A stretch of DNA of 64,000 nt from Flavobacterium cutihirudinis. GTDB lineage: Bacteria; Bacteroidota; Bacteroidia; Flavobacteriales; Flavobacteriaceae. Positions 34,736 through 44,100 of the stretch are shown piece by piece. Under the pieces are notes generated by a model, which made no database searches, was not told the DNA's origin, and saw nothing but the letters and a program-made list of their open reading frames with translations. Location of the stretch: positions 930,001-994,000 of the forward strand of contig NZ_QRDQ01000007.1 in the NCBI RefSeq assembly GCF_003385895.1. Direction: 5' to 3'. The position numbers and the translations under genes are program-made. The first letter of the stretch is position 1. Each line of letters begins with the position of its first letter.

Positions 34736-36916
34736 TCACTGTATTTTAATCTTAAAACCCGCATTTACAACAAATCCATCTAATGGAGCATATATATCTT
34801 TGAAAACGGGATTTGAAATAGTTCCTGTGTATATGCTTCCAAATTTTGTCTGTCTGGTATCTGTAAAATTTTCAAAATTAGCGTAAACCGAAAAGTTCTC
34901 CCAAAGCCTCTCTACCATAAAACCAAAAATCCAGTAGTCTTTTCCAGTTGTACCATCACTTAATTTTTGCGGACTGTAATAATATGCTTCTAAACCTGCT
35001 TTCCATTTTTCTTCAACTTCATACATCAAAACATTGTTTAATCGGTGTTTTGCCGTTAAAGGATTTTCAGATTTTATTCCGTTAGTATCTATGGAAGCAT
35101 CCGTATAGGTATAACCCAGAAATAACTTAAAATCTTTGTATCCTAATTTCACATTTGTTTCAGTTCCTTTTGTGTCCAAATATCCGTTGACGTTTACAAA
35201 CTGATAAATATTATCTGGAAGGGAATTTAATATCAGCGGATTATCAATATTGGTATAGAAAAATAACTGATTCCACGATAAAGAAAGATCTTCTGTAATT
35301 TTAGTTTTATAATTTAAATCAAAGTTAAAACCGTAACTTTTTTCAAGTTTATTGAAATCGCTGCTAATTGGCAGTACATTTCGATACTGGATACGCTCGC
35401 TTTCTTCAGTAAAAATAGTCGGCGTTTTATAGCCAAGACCTCCACCGATTCGGGATGTTAGTTTAGGATTAATTTTAAATAGAGCGGAAACTCTTGGTAG
35501 CAGAGAAAAACCATAGTCAACAACATAATCGCCTCTCAGACCAGTTTCTATCTGTAGCCATTCTTTGGCTTTAACTGTGTTTTGAAGAAAAGCTCCATAA
35601 GTAATCTGATTATAGTTTCTTAATGGGAAAGATGTATGGCTGTTTTCAGTAAAATTGTCGGTATATAAGTTTGCACCGGCAACCCATTCTGCAATTTCGC
35701 CGTTTTTAGAATAGCTTATTTCAGAAAAAGTACTGTTCTGCAAACCGTCAAAAATATAATCAGGAATTGTGATAACACGACTGAAATTATTAAAACTGTT
35801 TTTAACCGTTATCGATTCCTGCTCATTAAATTTATGCGTGAGAGCGAATTGAGTATTTATTCTCTGAGTTTTATTTTTTTCGAAATAACTATCAGGATAT
35901 TTACTTTGATCTTTGATATAATCAATATTTCCACCTAAGCGGTTTTCAAAAACGGTATTGACGCCAAAATTAAGTTTGGTGTTTTCATTAAAATTGACAA
36001 AAAGTTTAGGATTAAAATTAAAACGCTCAAATTTTGGTATAGCTGTAAGCTTTATATCTGCTGGATCATAAGGAGCGTTACGATCGTGAGAAGCAAAAAC
36101 AGTTACACCAATTTTGTTAAACTGTTGGGAATAAAATCCATTTATATCCAATCCAAGAGCCGAAGTTCCATTAATTAAAAATCGCAACTCCTTTTCTTTG
36201 GTTGGGATTTTAGAAACAAGATTTACTAATCCGGCTATTGCTCCTCCGCCGTAAAGGGTAGAGGCAGAACCTTTGATTATTTCAACCTGCTTTAAATCTA
36301 ATGGAGGGGTCTGCAGTAATCCAAGCCCGCTTGACGCGCCAGAATATAAAGGAAAACCGTCTTTTAGAATCTGGGTATATCTTCCGTCCAACCCTTGAAT
36401 CCTAATAGAAGAATTTCCTGAAGTTGCAGAAGTCTGCTGGGTCTGGATTCCTGTACTTTCGTTAAGCATCATGCGAATGTCACCCGGTTTCATATTAGCT
36501 TTTTCTTCAAGTTCTTCTCCGGCAATAAATTCTACCCTGGTTGGAATATTGCTGATCGTTCTGGTGCCTCTGGTGGAAGTAACAATTATTTCTTCCATTT
36601 CTTCAGCTTCGTGATCTTCGCTCTGCAATGCAATTTCTATAAAATTTAAGCTGGAAGGCACTTTAAAAACTGTTTTATTTGGAGTGTAGCCTTCATCAGA
36701 AATTGATAAGGTATAATTTCCATCTTTTAGATTTTCTACACTGATATTTCCATCATTATCTGATTTGAAAACCGAATTTGTTTCTTCAATTTTTGCAGAA
36801 ACTCCTTTTACAGGTTCGTTAGTTTCAGCATTCTTGAGACGAAATTTGATAGTATTCTGTGCTTGTGCAGTGCCAATAAATGCCATTGTCACAATCAATA
36901 AAATATATTTAAACAT
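34736..36916 (-). CDS. TonB-dependent outer membrane receptor, copy 2
   Basis: A 726-residue protein with the same domain order as copy 1. The plug (about 105-240) differs at very few residues, whereas the DNA carries many silent changes, which indicates strong protein-level selection. The N-terminal sandwich is more divergent (FKSDNDGNISVENLKDGNYT against FTSDIDGNIIIENLKDGDYT). Downstream, with a 1-bp gap, lies the CDF gene; upstream is the Cys-rich peptide gene. The arrangement peptide-receptor-exporter suggests metal handling. Confidence 0.9.
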   Translation of the reverse strand: MFKYILLIVTMAFIGTAQAQNTIKFRLKNAETNEPVKGVSAKIEETNSVFKSDNDGNISVENLKDGNYTLSISDEGYTPNKTVFKVPSSLNFIEIALQSEDHEAEEMEEIIVTSTRGTRTISNIPTRVEFIAGEELEEKANMKPGDIRMMLNESTGIQTQQTSATSGNSSIRIQGLDGRYTQILKDGFPLYSGASSGLGLLQTPPLDLKQVEIIKGSASTLYGGGAIAGLVNLVSKIPTKEKELRFLINGTSALGLDINGFYSQQFNKIGVTVFASHDRNAPYDPADIKLTAIPKFERFNFNPKLFVNFNENTKLNFGVNTVFENRLGGNIDYIKDQSKYPDSYFEKNKTQRINTQFALTHKFNEQESITVKNSFNNFSRVITIPDYIFDGLQNSTFSEISYSKNGEIAEWVAGANLYTDNFTENSHTSFPLRNYNQITYGAFLQNTVKAKEWLQIETGLRGDYVVDYGFSLLPRVSALFKINPKLTSRIGGGLGYKTPTIFTEESERIQYRNVLPISSDFNKLEKSYGFNFDLNYKTKITEDLSLSWNQLFFYTNIDNPLILNSLPDNIYQFVNVNGYLDTKGTETNVKLGYKDFKLFLGYTYTDASIDTNGIKSENPLTAKHRLNNVLMYEVEEKWKAGLEAYYYSPQKLSDGTTGKDYWIFGFMVERLWENFSVYANFENFTDTRQTKFGSIYTGTISNPVFKDIYAPLDGFVVNAGFKIKIQ

Positions 36917-36950
36917 TTATGATTTCTTAATATTAATAATAAATAATAGA

Positions 36951-36975
36951 CCCGCATAATGAGATGAATGCAGGG
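36951..36975 (-). promoter_or_regulatory. Conserved hairpin before TonB receptor copy 2
   Basis: CCCGCAT-N10-ATGCAGGG has the same stem as 16128-16152, with the loop changed from AATGATATTA to AATGAGATGA. Stem conservation with loop change points to selection on the structure. Confidence 0.5.
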
Positions 36976-36989
36976 ATAAACTTTTTATA

Positions 36990-37313
36990 TTAAGAAATTT
37001 TAGGAGGCTGCCAGATTTTGCAGATGAATGAAGAGTTGACAAATTTGTTGTATGATGGTGTTTGTGAGACTTCATCAAGGTTAAATTCTAATTTTTCATT
37101 TAGAATTATTGAATCAAAGTTTATCGTAAAGCCTATACAGATTCCACAGGAGTAGAATGGAGAACATTTTCCGTTACATTCATTACCGCAGTCATGTGAA
37201 TCATTTTCACAATTTTTCTCTACACCGCATTCTGAGTGTTTAGCAAATGCGGAGCATGGAACTGTAGAAAGAAACAGTACGATGAATGAAAGTATAGTTA
37301 CGAAAGTTTTCAC
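36990..37313 (-). CDS. Small secreted Cys/His-rich protein (DUF6660-like), copy 2
   Basis: A 107-residue protein with about 85% identity to the copy at 16168-16491. It has the same signal peptide, Cys cluster (VEKNCENDSHDCGNECNGKC) and IWQPPKIS end. Differences lie mostly in the hydrophobic middle (GICIGFTINFDSIILNEKLE). It precedes receptor copy 2 by 74 bp. Periplasmic metal binding or sensing is inferred. Confidence 0.75.
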   Translation of the reverse strand: MKTFVTILSFIVLFLSTVPCSAFAKHSECGVEKNCENDSHDCGNECNGKCSPFYSCGICIGFTINFDSIILNEKLEFNLDEVSQTPSYNKFVNSSFICKIWQPPKIS

Positions 37314-37412
37314 ATCGCAAATTTATCCTTTATTTATTAATAAGCCTTATAGGGGTACAAGTTTTATTTTGTAATACTGGTATATGCAGGGTTATTATAG
37401 CTGTCAAAATAT

Positions 37413-38648
37413 TTAAAAGTAAGTTGAAATTCCTAAGTTAAACCCGTCAGTAATAGTAGGTGGGTTGGAAAAAATATCCCGTTGTTTCAAATATCGATAA
37501 TTAAGGCGGATCACTGTTTGGGAGGTCGGCCTAAAACTAACAGCAGGCATTATGCTCCATAAATCTTCCCCAATATTACCACCGGTTTCTTTAAAGCTTC
37601 CAACATTCCAATCTACATATTCCAATCTACATGCAACATTTATCGCAGCTTTCTGCCAGCCTAAAATTGTTTTTGTCAATATAGGTTGCACAATATCTAT
37701 AAATCCCCCTTTCTGTTTTTTGCCAAATTGTTGCGAATAAGTATCAGGTACATCAACATAAACCCATGCAAATTCAGAAGTGATAAAAGTTTTTATTCTT
37801 GGAAGCGTTGTATTAAAATCTAAAGCAAAAACAGATACACGTCTCTTCTTATCTATTGTAATGCCATCATCCTCAAATTTATTATAGATACCGCCCATAT
37901 AAGAAATTCCAAGTTCTCCGACTTTAGTATTCCGCAGAGCAATTTTTCCCGTAAACAAGGGTTCTCCACTATTAATTTCTTCAAATCTTTCAGGGTTTTC
38001 TTTTGCCGCGGGTAAGAAAGTTTTGTTTTCTGTATTTTCAATTATTGAGTTATCAAAATTTCCGGAGAGATAGGCCTCATAACCAAACATCCATTTCTCA
38101 GAGTATTTTTTTCCAAAAATGCCAACCCCGGCGTTACTGAAAGTTGCTGGCAACATTTGAGTGGAAGAAATAGGTCTATCTGTAAAATCCCATTTTGGGC
38201 CATCATGATTTTGATTGAAAGACCCAATAGGATTTAAAATGATACCTGCGCGAAGATTTATCAACGGGTCAAACTCTACATCGACGGAAGCGAATTCAAT
38301 AGAGATTTCTTTGCCACCGTCTTCAAACTCAATCTCGCTCAAAAATTTAATTTTTCTGCTAATGGAAGATGATATAAAAATAGATAGTCTTCTAGCTTGA
38401 AATTGATTGCCTTCGGAAATTCCGTCAGTTGTCATTTTTTGCCAGTTCATTTCAAGATAACCTCCTATTGATATGGGAGTCTTATTTATCTTCAAAGCCG
38501 GTCTGTTGTAAAGAGCATCCATGTTTAAGATATTTTTTACAGTATCTTTAGGTACTCTTTTTAATAAACTAGGATCGATCTGTGAATAGCAATATGTAGA
38601 AAAGAGTAAAATTAACAATGCGGGTATTACTTTTATTTTCAATCTCAT
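37413..38648 (-). CDS. Phosphate-selective-porin-like outer membrane protein
   Basis: I start at MRLKIKVIPALLILLFSTYC (411 residues), which overlaps the Rieske gene's stop by 4 bp; the longer frame adds 40 basic residues. After the signal peptide come PISIGGYLEMNWQKM and QARRLSIFISSSISRKIKFL, both typical of OprP/porin_O_P barrels, and then alternating strands to a terminal aromatic (LGISTYF). It is a channel encoded in one operon with the Rieske and di-haem proteins. Confidence 0.75.
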   Translation of the reverse strand: MRLKIKVIPALLILLFSTYCYSQIDPSLLKRVPKDTVKNILNMDALYNRPALKINKTPISIGGYLEMNWQKMTTDGISEGNQFQARRLSIFISSSISRKIKFLSEIEFEDGGKEISIEFASVDVEFDPLINLRAGIILNPIGSFNQNHDGPKWDFTDRPISSTQMLPATFSNAGVGIFGKKYSEKWMFGYEAYLSGNFDNSIIENTENKTFLPAAKENPERFEEINSGEPLFTGKIALRNTKVGELGISYMGGIYNKFEDDGITIDKKRRVSVFALDFNTTLPRIKTFITSEFAWVYVDVPDTYSQQFGKKQKGGFIDIVQPILTKTILGWQKAAINVACRLEYVDWNVGSFKETGGNIGEDLWSIMPAVSFRPTSQTVIRLNYRYLKQRDIFSNPPTITDGFNLGISTYF

Positions 38649-39082
38649 TTTAAAGATATTTTTAAAATATTGTTTTCTATTGTGACCGGGAATTTTCTTA
38701 AGTCTGTATCTGCGGGACCGGTCTCGATGTTCCCGCGATTGCTGAATTCGCTTCCATGAGCCGGGCATTGAAGTTTATCTCCAAAAACTTGTAATTCAGC
38801 ACCCTGATGCGTACATAACATAAACATGGCACAATAATCACTCTCACTAAATCTAAATACACATATTGGGGCTTTTAATATGTCATTTTGAATTACTATA
38901 TACTTTTTAAATGCAGATTTTGTCCCTTTTTGAATTATAAAATCAGAAATTGGGACTAAGAGATCAGATTCCTTTATTTCTCTTGAAATTTGGGAAGAAG
39001 AGCAGCCTTGCAGTATTGTCGTTCCTGATATTGCAGCAAGACAGCCGAAACCGCATGCTTTTAGAAATTGTTTTCTGTCCAT
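38645..39082 (-). CDS. Rieske [2Fe-2S] lipoprotein
   Basis: A 145-residue protein with a lipoprotein signal (KACGFGCLAAISG, lipobox LQGCS about residue 27). The Rieske domain has CTHQGAEL (CxH) and CPAHGSEF (CxxH), the complete cluster ligands, with the strand order of a small arsenite-oxidase-like Rieske unit. Anchored in the periplasm, it would pass electrons to or from the di-haem protein encoded 1 bp upstream. Confidence 0.9.
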   Translation of the reverse strand: MDRKQFLKACGFGCLAAISGTTILQGCSSSQISREIKESDLLVPISDFIIQKGTKSAFKKYIVIQNDILKAPICVFRFSESDYCAMFMLCTHQGAELQVFGDKLQCPAHGSEFSNRGNIETGPADTDLRKFPVTIENNILKISLK

Positions 39083-39083
39083 A

Positions 39084-40289
39084 CTATAATGATTTTATAA
39101 ATTTCAGCAAAGCCTGTTTATCTTCTTTAGAAAGCTTTTCAAATGCATATTTACTTTTCTGTCCCTCGCCGCCATGCATTAGTATCGCCTGCTCTATGCT
39201 TTTTGCACGGCCATCATGCATTAAAAACAAATTACCTCCCTGCGAGTTCTCGGAAAGGCCAATGCCCCAGAGGGGAGGGGTTCTCCACTCAGAAGTTTTT
39301 GCGCTGCCTTCTGTATAGCCATCATCCAATCCTGGACCCATATCGTGTAGGAGCAGATCAGTATAAGGTGCAAAAGTTTTATTTGAAAGCGAGTTAATTG
39401 GAGAATAACTTGTTTTTAATTCTGATCTGTGGCAGCCTGTACAACTTATTTGATTAAAAATAACTTTGCCTCGGATAACGGCAGGATCGTTTTGGCTTCT
39501 TTGGATGGGAGCCTTTAATGTTTTCAGATAAAACACAACATCATTTACTTTTGAAGTAGCGATTTCAGGGTCAATTTCTAAAGCAGAGTAGTGGTCAATA
39601 GGATTAAATATAGAAGTAATGCCCATATCTTGGTTGTATGCATTAACTGTTTGATGAAGTAGATCGAATGCTGAAGCTTTCTTGCCATATCTTCCAATAT
39701 ATTTGCCATTTTTTGATATGGCATTAGAACTTACAATAGCATAATCAGGTATGTTAATCCAGTTTACATTCCCTGAAATTCCGTCATCATCAACATCTTC
39801 AGGGTCAGTCATTGCAATTAGATCGGCATCTGAGACATACTGTAATAATCCTAATCCTGTGATAGATGGAGGCATAAAGGTGGAGAATGATGTGCCTGAA
39901 GGGATTTCTTCTGGAATAAAACCAGGTAGTGCACGGTTTTGAAGCTGCGGTCCTCCTAGTTTAATGAAATGATTGCCTGTTTCGTCAATTTGTCCAAAGC
40001 GAACTAAGCTGGTAAAAGGATGCCCTTTTCCGTCTCCTGCATGGCAGCTGATACAACTGGTACTTACAAAGGTTGGACCAAGGCCGGATGCCCTGTTAAA
40101 AACTTCATTAACTGCCTGGTCGCCTTTTAAAAATTGAGTTGATTCAGAAGCCGATAACCCTTCGATTGAGCCGTCTAAAAGTTTATCATCTTGCGGTAAA
40201 TCTACAAAGCTGGTTTCACAGGAAACAAGCCCTATGTTTAAGACTACTAGTATGAAAGATGTCTTTAAAAATATATTTATATTTGCCAT
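39084..40289 (-). CDS. Di-haem oxidoreductase-family (DUF1111) c-type cytochrome lipoprotein
   Basis: A 401-residue protein with lipobox VSCE (about residue 24). Two haem sites, CISCHAGDGKG (about 78) and CTGCHRSEL (about 282), are present, along with the family's C-terminal signature EWRTPPLWGIG, then LFLMHDGRAKSIEQAILMHG. The family, once called thiol oxidoreductase, is related to MauG-like di-haem peroxidases. It is the first gene of an operon with the Rieske and porin genes. Confidence 0.9.
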   Translation of the reverse strand: MANINIFLKTSFILVVLNIGLVSCETSFVDLPQDDKLLDGSIEGLSASESTQFLKGDQAVNEVFNRASGLGPTFVSTSCISCHAGDGKGHPFTSLVRFGQIDETGNHFIKLGGPQLQNRALPGFIPEEIPSGTSFSTFMPPSITGLGLLQYVSDADLIAMTDPEDVDDDGISGNVNWINIPDYAIVSSNAISKNGKYIGRYGKKASAFDLLHQTVNAYNQDMGITSIFNPIDHYSALEIDPEIATSKVNDVVFYLKTLKAPIQRSQNDPAVIRGKVIFNQISCTGCHRSELKTSYSPINSLSNKTFAPYTDLLLHDMGPGLDDGYTEGSAKTSEWRTPPLWGIGLSENSQGGNLFLMHDGRAKSIEQAILMHGGEGQKSKYAFEKLSKEDKQALLKFIKSL

Positions 40290-40695
40290 TATTTATTTTT
40301 TAGACAAAGCTAAAAATATTTTTAAAACAATTATGATTTATATTTGAATATTTTTTTTAATATTTCGATACTCTATGGCAGATGCTACTGCGTAAATAAT
40401 AATTAATTTGAGTAAATTAGGTTTACCAATAGAAATTCAGAATCAATACAAAATTGTAAGTTTCCTTTGCATTAGCAGACGATATATAAAAACATACAAT
40501 TATTTAAAACAATATTTTTTAATAAATGATTAAGTTTAAAATACCAGTGATCAATCAAATCAGGGTTTAGTTTTAACCGTTTAAAAATAATTTATAAATT
40601 TATATAAATGTAAAATATTGTTTTTTAGGTGTTTAGGTTGATTAAAGTAAATTTGCAATCCAATTGCAGAAACTATTTTGTAAATTTGTCTTAAT
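40290..40695. other. Divergent promoter region
   Basis: 406 bp without a gene separate the di-haem operon from the CzcA operon. CAAAGCTA at 40305-40312 is the reverse of TAGCTTTG, a match to the Bacteroidota -7 box TAnnTTTG, about 20 bp before the di-haem start. Its -33 partner is poorly spaced. Two TAAATTTG copies (40648 and 40681) precede the peptide gene. Confidence 0.4.
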
Positions 40696-41019
40696 ATGAG
40701 ATGGAAAACAACAATATTATTAGTATACATTCTTGGACTGCTTGCAGTTCCATGCAGTGACGTCTATAATACATGTCTTGAAGCGAAGTCTCAGAAGAAA
40801 GAACTGGCTCATAATCACAATCAGGATCACGATGACCATTGTACACCTTTCTGTCAATGTTCATGCTGCAGTGTTTCGGCTGTAAAATTTAATTTTAAGA
40901 TGCCGGAATTTAATTTTCCCCAAAATATAATCAATGTTAAACATGCGGTTATAAAAGACTGTCAGGTAATTTCCAGCTATTTTGGAAGCATATGGCAGCC
41001 TCCCAAATTTTTCGTTTAA
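40696..41019 (+). CDS. Small secreted His/Cys-rich protein heading the CzcA operon
   Basis: A 107-residue protein: signal peptide (about 1-22), a His-rich stretch (AHNHNQDHDDHCTPFCQCSC), then a C-terminal IWQPPKFFV. Length, metal-ligand cluster and the IWQPPK end make it a distant relative of the peptides at 16168 and 36990. Small metal-binding peptides at the head of RND metal-efflux operons act as periplasmic carriers or sensors in some systems; that role is inferred here. Confidence 0.75.
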   Translation: MRWKTTILLVYILGLLAVPCSDVYNTCLEAKSQKKELAHNHNQDHDDHCTPFCQCSCCSVSAVKFNFKMPEFNFPQNIINVKHAVIKDCQVISSYFGSIWQPPKFFV

Positions 41020-41193
41020 GTTTTTTGAATTGTGCAATTGATGCATAGTAATTATTGGTATTCAATAATGGCTTGCGAGACGCTACGTTTTCGATTCCTG
41101 AATGTTTTCAGTGATTGATCTTGCACATTCTAATTTTTCTCCAGTATTTGCTGGCGATCACATTATTTTCTAAACGTTAAAATTAATTACATT

Positions 41194-44100
41194 GTGTTAG
41201 ATAGTATAATTAAATTCAGTATTAAAAACAAAATCATTATTGGTTTAATGACTTTGGTCCTAATAATATGGGGCGCCTGGAGCGCAACTAAACTGCCCAT
41301 AGATGCCGTACCTGACATCACCAACAATCAGGTTCAGATTATAACAGCATGTCCAACTCTTGCCGGTCAGGAAGTGGAGCAGTTGGTTACCTTTCCAATT
41401 GAACAGAGCATTGCCACTGTTCCGAAAATCGAGGAAATCAGAAGTATTTCCCGCTTTGGGCTTTCGGTTATTACTGTGGTTTTTGACGATGAGACCGATA
41501 TTTACTTTGCCAGACAGCTTATAAGCGAGAGGCTGAAAGAAGCGGTAGACAGAATACCGCAGGGAATCGGAACACCGGAAATGGCTCCTGTGAGCACGGG
41601 TCTAGGGGAGGTTTACCAATATATCATCCATCCTAAAAAAGGAAGCAAAAATAAATATAATGCCAAAGATCTGCGTACCATGCAAGATTGGATTGTGGCT
41701 AGACAATTATACGGAACCCCTGGAATTGCGGAGGTAAACAGCTTTGGAGGGGAGCTGAAGCAGTATGAGGTCGCGGTAAATCCCGATAGGCTCCGCGCAA
41801 TGGGAGTAAGCATACCGGATATTTTTACGGCGCTGGAGAAAAACAACCAAAATACCGGCGGCGCATATATCGATAAAAAGCCAAATGCATATTTTATAAG
41901 GGGCATTGGTCTGGTAACTTCTCTTGACGATGTCAAAAAGATCGTGGTTAAAAATACTGGCGCAGCTCCTGTTTATGTAAGCGATGTAGCCGAAGTGAGA
42001 TTTGGCAATGCAGTGAGATACGGTGCCTTGACATTCAATGGAGAAGTTGATGCAGTGGGCGGTGTCGTGATGATGCTTAAAGGAGAGAACAGCAACGAGG
42101 TTGTCAAACGCATTAAGGAAAAACTGCCAACTATCCAGAAATCGCTGCCTGACGATATTGTTATTGAGCCATACCTTGACCGTACAGACCTTGTGGGCCG
42201 TGCTATCAGCACCGTTGAAAAGAACCTTGTTGAAGGTGCATTGATCGTAATATTTGTACTGGTATTATTCTTAGGGAATTTCCGTGCAGGACTTATAGTT
42301 GCCTCTGCTATTCCTTTGGCTATGCTTTTTGCCCTTGGACTTATGAACGTTTTTGGGGTAAGTGCCAATCTAATGTCACTTGGAGCCATTGATTTCGGTT
42401 TAATTGTTGATGGAGCGGTAATTGTGGTTGAGGCTACGCTTCATCATCTGGCTATGCGCAAGTCGCTCAAAAATCTTACCCAGGATGAAATGGATGATGA
42501 AGTTTTCGAGTCTGCTTCTAAGATCCGTACCAGTGCTGCCTTTGGAGAAATTATCATTTTAATTGTATATATCCCGATCCTGACCCTTGTCGGCGTTGAA
42601 GGAAAAATGTTTCGCCCGATGGCGCAGACAGTGGGGTTTGCAATATTTGGAGCATTAATATTATCTCTTACCTATATCCCGATGATGTGTGCTTTGTTTT
42701 TATCTAAAAAGCCGCAGCACAAAGAAACATTCAGCGATAAGATGATGAATAGAATCCAGAGCGTATATCAGCCTCTTCTCCAGAAGGTGATTGACTTTAA
42801 ATATGCTGTGGTGGGTGCTACCGTTTTAATTTTCTTTGCGGCTGTCTTTTTCTTCACAAGAATGGGAGGGGAATTTATTCCGCAGCTGCAGGAAGGGGAT
42901 TTTGCGTTCCACTGCATCCTTCCGCAGGGAAGTTCGCTGAACCAGAGCATTGAGACTTCGATGCAGGCATCCAGAATAATCAAAAAGTTTGATGAGGTCA
43001 AGATGGTCGTTGGTAAAACAGGTGCGGCAGAAGTTCCAACTGATCCGATGCTTCCTGAGGCCAGTGATTTGATGGTGGTGCTGAAACCGCAGAAAGAATG
43101 GAAATCAGGAAGAACCTATGATGAACTTGCTGAAGCTATCAGTGAGGAGCTCGAAGTGATACCCGGCGTTTTTTTTGAAAAGAACCAGCCGATCCAGATG
43201 CGTTTCAATGAGCTTATGACCGGTATCAGACAGGACGTTGCCGTTAAGATATTTGGCGAGAACCTGGATACTCTTTCACAGTACGCCAAAGAAGTGGGTG
43301 CAGTGATCCAGAGCATTCCGGGGGCTACTTCGCCGCAGATTGAAAGAGTGAGCGGCCTTCCACAGATCAATATTGAATATGACAGGACCAGAATTGCCAA
43401 CTACGGACTTACGATCGAAGATGTGAATGGCGTTGTCAGCACTGCATTTGCGGGAAAAAGCACAGGACAGGTATATGAAAACGAACGACGTTTTGACCTT
43501 GTTGTGCGTCTTGACAGCGTCCACAGAACCAGCATAGACGATGTGAGCAACCTGATGATCCCTACCAATACAGGAATACAGGTGCCTTTATCTCAGGTAG
43601 CTAAAATCGACTATAAATTAGGTCCGGCACAGATCAGCAGGGAAGCGGGCAAAAGAAGAATTGTAATTGGATTTAATGTGGCTGGCCGTGATGTACAGAG
43701 TGTGGTGCAGGACATCCAGAAAAAGCTGGCTGAAAAAGTGAAGCTTCCTCCAGGATATTATTTCACTTATGGTGGACAGTTCGAAAACCTGCAGGCGGCA
43801 AGTGCAAGACTTATGATTGCAGTGCCGGTTTCGCTTCTTTTGATCTTCGGGCTGCTTTATTTCACATTCCGTTCTTTCAAACAGGCTATGCTTATCTTTA
43901 CCGCTATACCAATGAGCGCCATTGGGGGAATTTTTGCCCTTATGCTTAGAGGGATGCCTTTCAGCATCAGTGCCGGAATTGGATTCATTGCATTATTTGG
44001 AGTAGCGGTGCTGAATGGTATCGTGCTTATCGGAACTTTCAACCAGCTTGAAAAGGAAGATATGGATAACATTTTTGAGAGAGTCAAAGAGGGGACAATC

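Noticed and set aside
40648..40688. Two TAAATTTG boxes as promoters of the CzcA operon
   Set aside because: Neither has a TTG/TTTG -33 element at the usual distance, and the second is only 8 bp before the start codon.
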